Below, one piece after another: positions 1 to 6,433 of a stretch of 15,048 nt of DNA; position 1 is the first letter of the stretch, and every line of letters starts with the position of its first letter. The stretch is taken from contig JANWHF010000175.1 of NCBI GenBank assembly GCA_025450555.1, positions 1 to 15,048 on the forward strand, read 5' to 3'. Position numbers and translations under genes: made by a program. Source of the stretch: Tepidisphaeraceae bacterium (lineage in GTDB: Bacteria > Planctomycetota > Phycisphaerae > Tepidisphaerales > Tepidisphaeraceae). The notes under the pieces were generated by a model, which was given only the letters and a program-made list of their open reading frames with translations, was not told the DNA's origin and did not search any database.

Positions 1-2
1 AC

Positions 3-98
3 GGGAAGGAACACGTCGAGCGCGGCACCGGCCAGATCTTCCGGCTCATTCCGCCCCGCGAACCGGCCAAGGCCACGCAACCGTCGCAGCCGGGATGA
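3..98 (+). CDS. C-terminal tail of an unidentified protein (5' end outside window)
   Basis: One + strand frame is open from the left edge to a TGA at 96-98 and encodes 31 residues that read like a real C-terminus: a GTGQIFRLIPP stretch followed by a Pro/Thr/Gln-rich tail ending ATQPSQPG. The tail resembles the T/Q/P linkers in the secretin of the same window, which supports a genuine gene of this organism. GQIFRLIPP recalls the last strand of beta-propeller dehydrogenase or heme-binding proteins, but 31 residues are too few to assign a family. It points toward the permease at 958 but is separated from it by the minus-strand toxin-antitoxin pair. Bases 99-149 hold no further gene and no convincing terminator. 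Confidence 0.45.
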   Translation, partial: GKEHVERGTGQIFRLIPPREPAKATQPSQPG

Positions 99-149
99 AG
101 GGAGGCCAATCGGATCAAGCTGCTTTAGGAATCTTCGCCGTCACGACGA

Positions 150-497
150 TCAGTGTTCGCCGCGACGTGCAGTGTGAGACATGGCGTTTTCAATCGCTTT
201 CTCCGAAGCGATAAATGCCTGGACGCTCACCGCAAACAGTTTCGAACGATCGAGACCCTTGGAAGATGCGAACTCCTCGGCAAGAGCCAGGATTTTTGGA
301 TCAAGGGAAATGAGGACTCGTTTTGCCTTTTCGCTGGGAGCTTTGCGCGGCCGGCCACGACCGCGCTTGGCGATTTCCCAAAGGGCCATGGAGCGCTTGG
401 ACATGGGACGGGTTTGGTCGAAGGAAATGCCCTTCTCCCACTTGCGGGCTTCAGCCTCCTTTTCCTTCGATGTCATGCTTAGGAAATCTTTGCTCAT
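150..497 (-). CDS. Antitoxin of a BrnT-type module; AT-hook plus ribbon-helix-helix protein
   Basis: This 115-residue protein has three visible parts. Residues 1-40 are charged and probably flexible, the part expected to wrap the toxin. Residues 44-54 (KRGRGRPRKAP) are an AT-hook-like GRP core flanked by Arg/Lys. Residues 60-98 look like a ribbon-helix-helix: a short strand RVLISLD, a helix PKILALAEEFASSKG, then LDRSKLFAVSVQAFIA. The family role is to bind and neutralise the partner toxin and repress the shared promoter; here that is inferred. The ATG at 497 overlaps the toxin TGA as ATGA, which implies translational coupling, and it has a strong AGGAG six bases upstream. A frame open further upstream to 821 is a shadow of the toxin gene. 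The sequence is not a close match to classical BrnA, so the symbol is left empty. Confidence 0.78.
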   Translation of the reverse strand: MSKDFLSMTSKEKEAEARKWEKGISFDQTRPMSKRSMALWEIAKRGRGRPRKAPSEKAKRVLISLDPKILALAEEFASSKGLDRSKLFAVSVQAFIASEKAIENAMSHTARRGEH

Positions 498-838
498 GAC
501 TGACTCCTGATTTTGCGATACTGACGAATCTGCCTGGCACTCATAGGCATGGCGTGGCAGATGTAAATCGAAACCGTGCCGGAGTAATCGATCACGGTTC
601 CCCAATCCAGAAATTCGACATCGACAAATTCCAACTCTTCGGGCAATTTGAAAGCGAAAATGACCTGCAGATATTGGCCTGATGCTGTTTGTCCCCAGAC
701 CAGATATTTCTCTTCGCCGATCTCGCGCGGGAAAGGATTGACGGCATGCCGAATAACGTATTTTGCATCGGCTGCATTGGACCCATGCTTGGTTACATGC
801 TTGCGGTTCCATTCGTCCCACGCGAAGACAAATGCCAT
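494..838 (-). CDS. BrnT-family toxin (putative ribonuclease)
   Basis: This 114-residue protein begins MAFVFAWDEWNRKHVTKHG, matching the BrnT signature of an aromatic-WDE-x-N/K segment followed by KHG near the N-terminus. The C-terminal HAMPMSARQIRQYRK corresponds to the BrnT segment SAR-x-(A/M)-x-x-x-E/Q-x-R-x-Y. BrnT toxins are RelE-like ribonucleases that inhibit translation; activity here is inferred from family. The middle holds an extra segment (about residues 65-90, rich in acidic and aromatic residues) longer than in a compact BrnT of roughly 90-100 residues. The ATG at 838 is chosen because upstream codons lie inside the promoter; no Shine-Dalgarno precedes it, and the predicted transcription start lies almost on the ATG. 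It is first in a two-gene operon with the antitoxin, the usual BrnT-BrnA order. Confidence 0.72.
   Translation of the reverse strand: MAFVFAWDEWNRKHVTKHGSNAADAKYVIRHAVNPFPREIGEEKYLVWGQTASGQYLQVIFAFKLPEELEFVDVEFLDWGTVIDYSGTVSIYICHAMPMSARQIRQYRKIRSQS
504..508 (-). promoter_or_regulatory. Strong ribosome binding site of the antitoxin inside the toxin gene
   Basis: AGGAG on the minus strand lies inside the last toxin codons, six bases before the antitoxin ATG at 497. The toxin itself has no such site, so the shared mRNA would favour antitoxin synthesis. This supports the antitoxin start chosen here. Confidence 0.65.
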
Positions 839-841
839 GGA

Positions 842-873
842 TTTATAGTATATACTTAAAATGCAGTGGTCAA
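842..873 (-). promoter_or_regulatory. Candidate promoter of the toxin-antitoxin operon
   Basis: On the minus strand TTGACC (873 to 868, five of six matches to the -35 consensus) is followed 17 bases later by TACTAT (850 to 845), and at 15 bases by TATACT (852 to 847). Transcription from either would start within a few bases of the toxin ATG at 838, leaving almost no 5' leader. Assignment rests on sequence only. Confidence 0.5.
847..856. promoter_or_regulatory. AT-rich palindrome, candidate operator for the antitoxin
   Basis: AGTATATACT is a perfect 10-base palindrome covering the -10 region of the predicted toxin-antitoxin promoter. An AT-rich site here suits a repressor that combines a ribbon-helix-helix fold with an AT-hook-like motif, so autorepression by the antitoxin is a reasonable inference. 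A 10-base palindrome in AT-rich DNA can also occur by chance. Confidence 0.4.
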
Positions 874-919
874 ATCGTGAATGTCTGGCGGAAACAACTT
901 CGTTGCGGCGTTGCAGTTT

Positions 920-948
920 TTGCACTTTCAAAGCGTGATTCCTAATCT
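920..948 (+). promoter_or_regulatory. Weak candidate promoter of the sugar permease gene
   Basis: TTGCAC (920-925) and TAATCT (943-948) are separated by 17 bases just before the permease ATG at 958. Each hexamer matches the sigma-70 consensus at only about half of its positions. It is listed because a divergent gene start requires some promoter in 859-957 unless the permease is read through from the left. Confidence 0.2.
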
Positions 949-957
949 GGCGGTTAC

Positions 958-2172
958 ATGTCGCAGCCGGAGCTTCAACTGGAATATCGGGGCGGCGCGG
1001 ATAGAGAGGATGCTGGGCGCGTCGGCCTCAAGCCGCTGATGCGTTCGATCGGCTCGGTCGCGGGGGCGTTGATCGGGCTGATTCTGGTATTGGCGATTTT
1101 CGGGGCATGGAGCCCGCGGCTGTTCCTGCGGGCCGATACGTTCGTCAATGTTCTCAAATACAACTATGCCTATGCCGTCGCGGCGGTGGGCGCGACGTTT
1201 GTCATCATCACGGCGGGCATCGATCTTTCAGTGGCAAGTGTGATGGCGTTAGCGGGCGTGGCGTGTGCGATGGCCGTCACCGGCGTCACGATTCCTGAAT
1301 TTGATGTGGGGCAGATGATCGTCATCTCGCTTGGTGTCGCCCTGACCTGTGGACTCTGCACCGCCGGGTTTCTGCTGCAACGCGGAACGAGTCGAACGAA
1401 ATCGGTCGCGGTGGGAAGTGCGGCTGCGATCGCCGGAGCTGTGGTAAGTGGCCTCCTATGGTGGCTCATCGCCGGGCGGAAAGTTGCACCGATGCCGGTG
1501 TGGGCCGGTGTCTCCATTGGCATCGCAACGGGTGGTCTCGTTGGATTGTTCAATGGCCTGCTGATCACATCACTTTCCCTGCCGCCTTTCATTGTCACGC
1601 TTGGAACGCTCGGCGGTGTGCGTGGCTTGGTGCTCTACATGACAGGCAGCATGCCGGTCGATGGATTACCGGATGCGCTGTTGCGCATGCACAGCGCTTC
1701 GTGGCTTGGCCTTCCGCCCAATGTGTGGATCACGGTTGTCTTGGTTCTCATCGCGGCGCCGGTGCTTCATTTTTCGGTGATGGGGCGATACGTCTACGCG
1801 ATCGGATCCAATGAGCGCACGGCTCGCCTGTGTGGCGTGTCGGTCGAGCGATGGAAAACGATTTGCTACGTCGTTGCCGGGCTGACCGCTGGACTGGCCG
1901 GCGTGATGATGGACTCGCGCCTGCACAGCGCGATCCCCAGCGAATATCAGGGCTGGGAATTGACGATCATCGCCGCCGTGGTCATCGGCGGAACGAGCCT
2001 TTTCGGGGGCGAAGGCACGATGATCGGCAGCATCATCGGCGTGCTGATGATCGGATTCCTGCGATCCGGTTGTAACCTGGCCGGTGTCGAGGCGAATCTT
2101 CAACAGGTCTTTATCGGCGCGATTATCGTGCTGGCGGCGGCGGTGGATCGGTTCCGCCATCTGAGCGGATGA
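958..2172 (+). CDS. Sugar ABC transporter permease, RbsC-type (BPD_transp_2 family)
   Basis: This 404-residue, very hydrophobic inner-membrane protein would form the channel of a monosaccharide uptake ABC transporter. Family signatures are clear: TAGIDLSVASVMALAG (about 85-100), GLFNGLLITSLSLPPFIVTLG (196-216), the cytoplasmic AIGSNERTARLCGV loop that contacts the ATPase (281-294), and AAVVIGGTSLFGGEGTMIGS (339-358). RbsC proteins are usually about 320-340 residues; the extra length is a stretch at about 105-182 with two additional hydrophobic segments joined by a basic loop (QRGTSRTKS). The substrate cannot be told from sequence. The start ATG has no clear Shine-Dalgarno. No ATP-binding or substrate-binding gene is adjacent, and the stop is only four bases from the convergent GspE-like gene, so partners must lie left of the window or elsewhere. 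Confidence 0.9.
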   Translation: MSQPELQLEYRGGADREDAGRVGLKPLMRSIGSVAGALIGLILVLAIFGAWSPRLFLRADTFVNVLKYNYAYAVAAVGATFVIITAGIDLSVASVMALAGVACAMAVTGVTIPEFDVGQMIVISLGVALTCGLCTAGFLLQRGTSRTKSVAVGSAAAIAGAVVSGLLWWLIAGRKVAPMPVWAGVSIGIATGGLVGLFNGLLITSLSLPPFIVTLGTLGGVRGLVLYMTGSMPVDGLPDALLRMHSASWLGLPPNVWITVVLVLIAAPVLHFSVMGRYVYAIGSNERTARLCGVSVERWKTICYVVAGLTAGLAGVMMDSRLHSAIPSEYQGWELTIIAAVVIGGTSLFGGEGTMIGSIIGVLMIGFLRSGCNLAGVEANLQQVFIGAIIVLAAAVDRFRHLSG

Positions 2173-2176
2173 GCGA

Positions 2177-3862
2177 TCACAGGGTTGCGCGGAGCATTTC
2201 GATTAGCGCGGTTATGCCCGAGCGGACTTTATCGAGTCCATCCGATCGAAGTGACCGCGGAGCCTGAAGGCGCATCGCTTCTCGAAGATCGAGCAAGGAT
2301 AAATCGCTTGCCAATCGTTGTCTGAAGGTATCGTCAGCGAGCAGCAGCTCATGGATCCCGATGCGTCCGTTGTATCCTAGATTATTGCAACGTTCGCAGC
2401 CTCTCGTCGAATAGAGCGAAAGCTGTCGACCCGATTCGAGTTGGAGGATGCGTCGCTCAGCCGCGGTGGCATCGTGCGATTCGCGGCAGCTCGAGCAGAG
2501 CTTGCGCACCAGCCGACGGGAAAGGACGCCCACGAGGGCGCAAGCCAGCATCGACCGATCGACGCCGAGTTGCGTAAGTCTCCAGAGAGCCATCGCTGCA
2601 TCTGGCGCTTCGATGGCCGCGAAGACCAGTGTGCCGCTGAGTGCGGCGTCGATTGCCAGCTGCGCCGTCTCGGCATCGCGCAGATCGCTGATGGCTAGAA
2701 CATCGGGCCGGTGCGACAAGGCAGCGCGCACGGCATCGGCATATTTCATGGAGCCGGTGCCGGTAACTGGGATCTGGTTGACGCCTTCGATCATGCGCTC
2801 GATGGAAGATTCAACGCTGCAAAGATTGGCATCAGGCGCATTGCGCTCCAGGAGCGAGGAATAGAGCAACGTGCGCTTGCCGCTTTCGGCTGGACCGGTC
2901 ACGAGCACCAGGCCTGCGTTAGCAGCAACCAGTCGCCGCCACTGTTTGAGCGTCTCGTAATTGAATCCCAGCTTTTCCAGCTTGAGCGGGCCGGGCATTT
3001 CTTCGTGAGTAATGCGCAACAGAATCTTTTCAGAGCCTGCGGTAGGCAGGGTGGACGCGTGCACGGCATAGGCGCGCTCGCCGAAGGTCGCCCGAAGCTG
3101 GCCGGTCTGCGGGATCGCGCATTCGGCCGGATTCATGCCGCACAAATGCTTGAGATGTTCAGCGACCGCCTGGTAAAGACGGTGCGGCGGCCGATGGTGC
3201 TCGATCAATCGGCCATCGACGCGAAAGCGGATGCGCAGCGATGCGCGGCCCGGCTCAAAATGAACTTCCGTCGCGCGAAGCTTCAACGCATTTTGAAGAG
3301 TCGACTCAACCAGCCGAGCGACCGGCGGATCGACTTTGGATTTGGAGCTTGGAGCGGATGCAAAGGCCACTGTTTCGCTGCCCCAGACCGGCAGGTCGTC
3401 CACGACGAAAGCTTTCTCGGCCGGGAGATACACTTCGAGAGTCGCTCGAATTTCCCGCGCGGTTGCCGCCACGATCTGAACCGCATGCCCGCTCCGGCAG
3501 GCCAATTCGTCGGTTAGAAAGAGGTTCGTCGGCTCCGAAACTGCAACGGTCAGGACATCCTCGACCAGGAAGAGCGGCAGCACGTTCTTTCGGCACAAGA
3601 ATTCATAAGGCAGCACTGCCACCGCAGCCGGATCGGCCATTCGCGGGCTTACGTGCGCGAAGGGAATACCATAAGCCGCCGCCAGGGATGAGGCGATCTG
3701 CTCTTCCGAGCAGACCTTCTGTTCGATCAGGATTTCGCCCAGGAGCTTCTTCTTACCGGTTTCGCGCTGCTGGTGAAGCGCTTTTTCAAGCTGCGCAGCC
3801 GCAATGATCCCCCTGTTGATCAGGAGCGTGCCAAGAGGTTTGCGTTCGGCAGTCGCAAGCAT
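2177..3862 (-). CDS. GspE/PilB-family protein with degenerate ATPase motifs (probable pseudo-ATPase)
   Basis: The 561 residues follow the secretion/pilus assembly ATPase layout. The N-terminus has tandem GspE_N/MshEN-like repeats (about 9-32 and 40-63, then GIPF). A middle domain carries ATEVHFEP and IRFRVDGRLIEHH (197-223), and the C-terminal RecA-like domain (about 315-455) is followed by a zinc tetracysteine (C456, C459, C489, C492) and GYNGRIGIHELL. The catalytic motifs are altered. Walker A reads GPAESGKRT at 323-331 where the family has GPTGSGK(S/T)T, so the Mg-binding Ser/Thr is Arg. The Asp box is SVESSIE (349-355). Walker B reads ISDLRD where GEIRD is usual, replacing the catalytic Glu by Asp. 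The His box is AIEAP (416-420) instead of TLHTN. The frame is intact and conserved elsewhere, which argues against a decaying gene. It is last in the signalling cassette, 16 bases after the STAS gene. Confidence 0.85.
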   Translation of the reverse strand: MLATAERKPLGTLLINRGIIAAAQLEKALHQQRETGKKKLLGEILIEQKVCSEEQIASSLAAAYGIPFAHVSPRMADPAAVAVLPYEFLCRKNVLPLFLVEDVLTVAVSEPTNLFLTDELACRSGHAVQIVAATAREIRATLEVYLPAEKAFVVDDLPVWGSETVAFASAPSSKSKVDPPVARLVESTLQNALKLRATEVHFEPGRASLRIRFRVDGRLIEHHRPPHRLYQAVAEHLKHLCGMNPAECAIPQTGQLRATFGERAYAVHASTLPTAGSEKILLRITHEEMPGPLKLEKLGFNYETLKQWRRLVAANAGLVLVTGPAESGKRTLLYSSLLERNAPDANLCSVESSIERMIEGVNQIPVTGTGSMKYADAVRAALSHRPDVLAISDLRDAETAQLAIDAALSGTLVFAAIEAPDAAMALWRLTQLGVDRSMLACALVGVLSRRLVRKLCSSCRESHDATAAERRILQLESGRQLSLYSTRGCERCNNLGYNGRIGIHELLLADDTFRQRLASDLSLLDLREAMRLQAPRSLRSDGLDKVRSGITALIEMLRATL

Positions 3863-3878
3863 CAGTCGAATCCCACGT

Positions 3879-4217
3879 TCAATTCAAGGTCTTTAACGCC
3901 GACGCGACGTTGTCACAGCATTCGAAGCGGCGGTCGAGCCGCGTTACATGCAGAATCTCTTTGCAATTGGCGCCGACCCCGGCCAGCTTCAATGGCCTGC
4001 CCTGCGATTCGCACTGGCGCAATAGCGTTAGCAGCGCTTCAAGGCCTTCGCTGGTCATGTAACGGCAGCGATCGAGATCAACGACCCAACCCGTTGGCGA
4101 CGAATCCGTGGCGGCGTCGAATCTGGCTGCCGCTGCGCGAAGCGCCGCCGCCTCGGCGCCAATCAAGTCACTTTCGGCAGTCAGCACGTGAGCGCCGTTG
4201 TAAATATCTGCTTTCAT
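3879..4217 (-). CDS. STAS-domain protein (anti-sigma factor antagonist-like)
   Basis: The 112-residue protein is a single STAS domain: a strand VVDLDRCRYM, the switch loop TSEGLEALLTLLRQC (55-69), the strand RPLKLAGV (74-81) and a C-terminal helix. In SpoIIAA-type antagonists the loop is D-S-S-G-L, with the first Ser phosphorylated by a kinase-type anti-sigma factor. Here Ser56 occupies that place, but the preceding Asp is Thr and the following Ser is Glu, so phosphoregulation is possible and not certain. ATG at 4217 is preferred; a TTG two codons earlier is also open. It starts eight bases after the HD-GYP stop and 16 bases before the GspE-like gene, so all three are probably co-transcribed. 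No anti-sigma kinase or sigma factor is in the window; the HD-GYP protein or the GspE-like protein is an alternative partner. Confidence 0.82.
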   Translation of the reverse strand: MKADIYNGAHVLTAESDLIGAEAAALRAAAARFDAATDSSPTGWVVDLDRCRYMTSEGLEALLTLLRQCESQGRPLKLAGVGANCKEILHVTRLDRRFECCDNVASALKTLN

Positions 4218-4224
4218 ACTCAAA

Positions 4225-5949
4225 TCAGATGGTGGCGGCGCTTCCGACGGTGACGGAAGATTCGGTCGCAGGGCGCAGCGTCTGCTGCACGTCCAGCAAT
4301 TTCTTCGATTTCAGCTGATGGTCTCGCAGCATCTCGCGATAGCCGTCGGCACCGGTCAGCAAAAACGCCTCGGCCAGCCGAGGATCGAAATGCGTTCCCG
4401 AACAACGGCGGATTTCCGCCAGCGCCACTTCCAATGGCAGCGCCCGACGGTAGGTGCGATTCGAGGTCATCGCATCAAAGCTGTCGGCCAGGCAAATGAT
4501 TCGCCCCATGAGCGGGATATCTTCGCCGGCCAATCCCATTGGATAGCCTTTGCCGTCGTAACGCTCGTGATGATGCAGCACGCCGGGGATGACCTGCTTG
4601 ATCTGCCGCACGTCCTGAAGAATCTTCGCCCCAATCTCCGGATGCTTCTTCATCGCATCGAATTCTTCGGCCGTCAGCTTGCCAGTCTTCTGCAGCACGC
4701 TTTCAGGCACGCCGATCTTGCCGACGTCGTGGAGCAGGCCAGCCATGTAGACCTGTTCAATATCATGCTCGCTCAGGCCACACTGCTGCGAAAGATGGCG
4801 GCTCAGGAGAGCGACGCGTTCGCTATGGCCGTATGTATACGGATCTTTGGCATCGACCGCGCTGGTGAGGCTATGCAGCAAGCCCATCATCAGGCCGCGC
4901 ATGTCTTCAAACAGTCGGGAATTCTCAAGATAAATTGCCGACTCATTGGCGATCGAATTCAGCAGCTTGCTGTCGGCTGAATCAAAATCGCCGGTTTCCT
5001 TGTCCAGGGCATAGAGACAGCCGAGCACGTGATCGTGCCGCTGCAATGGAACGGCAAGCATCTGGCGGGCATTATCTGCAAGCCAGTTGAAATGCTGGTC
5101 GGCCGACAGGTCGTTGATCAGCAAAGCGCCTTTGCGCACGCCGACGATTCGGTTCAATTCGTCGGACAATCGCAAAAGGCGATCGGCGCCGATATTGAGC
5201 TGGCCATATAGAATCGGTTCGGAGCTGCCGTGCGTATCGGGGCGCAGCGCGACGCCAATGCCGGCCACGCCCATTACCTGCTGCACCTCGATGCAGGTCT
5301 GCATGAAAAAGTCGGCTGGCCCGCGGTTGACCTTCATCCCGCCGCTGACCTGATAGATCAGGCTCAATTCTTCGTAGGTCGAGGCAAGCTGCTCCGAGAC
5401 GCTCGACAGTTCGCTCTCCAGAGAGCCCAGGCGAAATTGATCCCGAAGGCTCGCCAGGAAAAGCTTCGCCTGCCGCTGCATCGCGGTCTCGTCATATGCA
5501 GTCAGGCTGGCGGCCTGCTTTTGCAGCCAGTGCGCATCGAGTTGGAGATTGCCACAAATGCGCTGGGCATCTTCGCTCAATGAGAATTCAGGATTACGCC
5601 CCACGAGCAGCAGAAGCCCAATCTTGTGTCTTTTTTCAATATGACTGATGCCCGCGAAGGTGAGGCCGCAATGATGGCGACGGACGGAAATTGCGGTATG
5701 GCTCGCCTGCAGCCACTGATGGAACTCGCCGCCGCTGGGGTCTATTTGCGGTCGCTGGACAATCGGCAGAACATATTTCAAGAAGAAGGCATCGGCGCCT
5801 GAATCGAAGCAGGCGACGGAGCCATCCGAATGAAGCGCGACCAGGAACAGCCCACTGGGGCGGAAGCGCGCCGCAAGGCATTCGAGCAGCGCGGCCGGCG
5901 CGCTGGCGGTTGTCTCACGGGGCGATGTTGTTTCCATCTGCACTTCCAT
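4225..5949 (-). CDS. GAF/HD-GYP c-di-GMP phosphodiesterase
   Basis: The 574-residue soluble protein has an uncharacterised N-terminal sensor-like region (about 20-145), a coiled coil (about 176-200, ending TYEELSLIYQ), a GAF domain (about 205-345) and an HD-GYP domain (about 350-545). The catalytic domain looks complete: GHSERV (H375), LLHDVGKIGVPE (H407-D408), KHPEIG (H436), HHHERYDGKGYP (459-470, containing the GYP signature) and ADSFDAM (D488). HD-GYP enzymes hydrolyse c-di-GMP to pGpG or GMP. There is no receiver domain in the protein; the receiver is a separate gene directly upstream. ATG at 5949 is chosen because GGGAAG precedes it at suitable spacing; a TTG at 5994, abutting the receiver stop codon, would add 15 residues. 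Confidence 0.92.
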   Translation of the reverse strand: MEVQMETTSPRETTASAPAALLECLAARFRPSGLFLVALHSDGSVACFDSGADAFFLKYVLPIVQRPQIDPSGGEFHQWLQASHTAISVRRHHCGLTFAGISHIEKRHKIGLLLLVGRNPEFSLSEDAQRICGNLQLDAHWLQKQAASLTAYDETAMQRQAKLFLASLRDQFRLGSLESELSSVSEQLASTYEELSLIYQVSGGMKVNRGPADFFMQTCIEVQQVMGVAGIGVALRPDTHGSSEPILYGQLNIGADRLLRLSDELNRIVGVRKGALLINDLSADQHFNWLADNARQMLAVPLQRHDHVLGCLYALDKETGDFDSADSKLLNSIANESAIYLENSRLFEDMRGLMMGLLHSLTSAVDAKDPYTYGHSERVALLSRHLSQQCGLSEHDIEQVYMAGLLHDVGKIGVPESVLQKTGKLTAEEFDAMKKHPEIGAKILQDVRQIKQVIPGVLHHHERYDGKGYPMGLAGEDIPLMGRIICLADSFDAMTSNRTYRRALPLEVALAEIRRCSGTHFDPRLAEAFLLTGADGYREMLRDHQLKSKKLLDVQQTLRPATESSVTVGSAATI

Positions 5950-5994
5950 GGCAATTCTTCCCGCCTTGGACTTCTCTGCTGCTCCCCAAAACAA

Positions 5995-6375
5995 TTACGC
6001 CGCGCGACTCGCCAGAAGATCCTGCACCGTCGCCAGCAGATGCCTCGGGCTGAAAGGCTTGCTGAGCATCCGCAAGATCCCATTTTGCTCTGTATCCATT
6101 GGTTCAAGGCTGTATCCACGCGCTGTCAACATGATCGTCGGCAAGCCCATGTTCTGTTGGCGCAAACGCTGGCATAGTTCGAGGCCCGACAGCATCGGCA
6201 TCTGGTAATCGGTGATCAGCAGATCAGGCCGTTCCTGAACCGCGATTTCCAGCGCTTCCTGGCCGTCCTGCGCAGTCAGCACCTTAAATCCTGCATTGCG
6301 CAGCTTCAGCGATACGACACTGCGAATGTGCGCTTCGTCATCGGCCACGAGAATCGTTTTGCCGTTCTCCGTCAT
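5995..6375 (-). CDS. Single-domain response regulator (CheY-like receiver)
   Basis: The 126-residue protein is a receiver domain with no output domain. Acidic pocket residues D12 and D13 lie in VADDEA, the phosphoacceptor is D56 in LLITDYQMP, the switch Thr is T84 in MLTAR and the conserved Lys is K106 in SKPF. All needed phosphorylation residues are present. It is 58 bases downstream of the histidine kinase gene, its likely phosphodonor, and the next gene is the HD-GYP protein. The simplest inference is that the phosphorylated receiver acts by contact on the HD-GYP enzyme or on the pilus machinery. A small inverted repeat (6401-6405 with 6414-6418) lies in the gap before it and is too weak to call a terminator. 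Confidence 0.93.
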   Translation of the reverse strand: MTENGKTILVADDEAHIRSVVSLKLRNAGFKVLTAQDGQEALEIAVQERPDLLITDYQMPMLSGLELCQRLRQQNMGLPTIMLTARGYSLEPMDTEQNGILRMLSKPFSPRHLLATVQDLLASRAA

Positions 6376-6433
6376 CTTCTATCTGCCTGCCACCCCAAGG
6401 TTCCGTTGAGCCTCGGAAGAACTCACGGCCGCA

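Noticed and set aside
498..821. N-terminal extension of the antitoxin to 821
   Set aside because: The extra residues overlap the toxin coding frame antiparallel to none of its motifs and look like a frame shadow; the ATG at 497 has AGGAG and the ATGA overlap.
2711..3517. 268-residue plus-strand open frame opposite the GspE-like gene
   Set aside because: Shadow of a real gene in high-GC DNA; composition shows no domain and no start signal.
2177..3862. Reading the GspE-like gene as a decaying pseudogene
   Set aside because: The frame is full length, with intact N-terminal repeats, middle domain and zinc tetracysteine; changes are concentrated in catalytic boxes, which fits functional loss of hydrolysis better than random decay.
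6401..6418. Inverted repeat TTCCG/CGGAA between the kinase and receiver genes
   Set aside because: Five base pairs with an eight-base loop and no T run; expected by chance.
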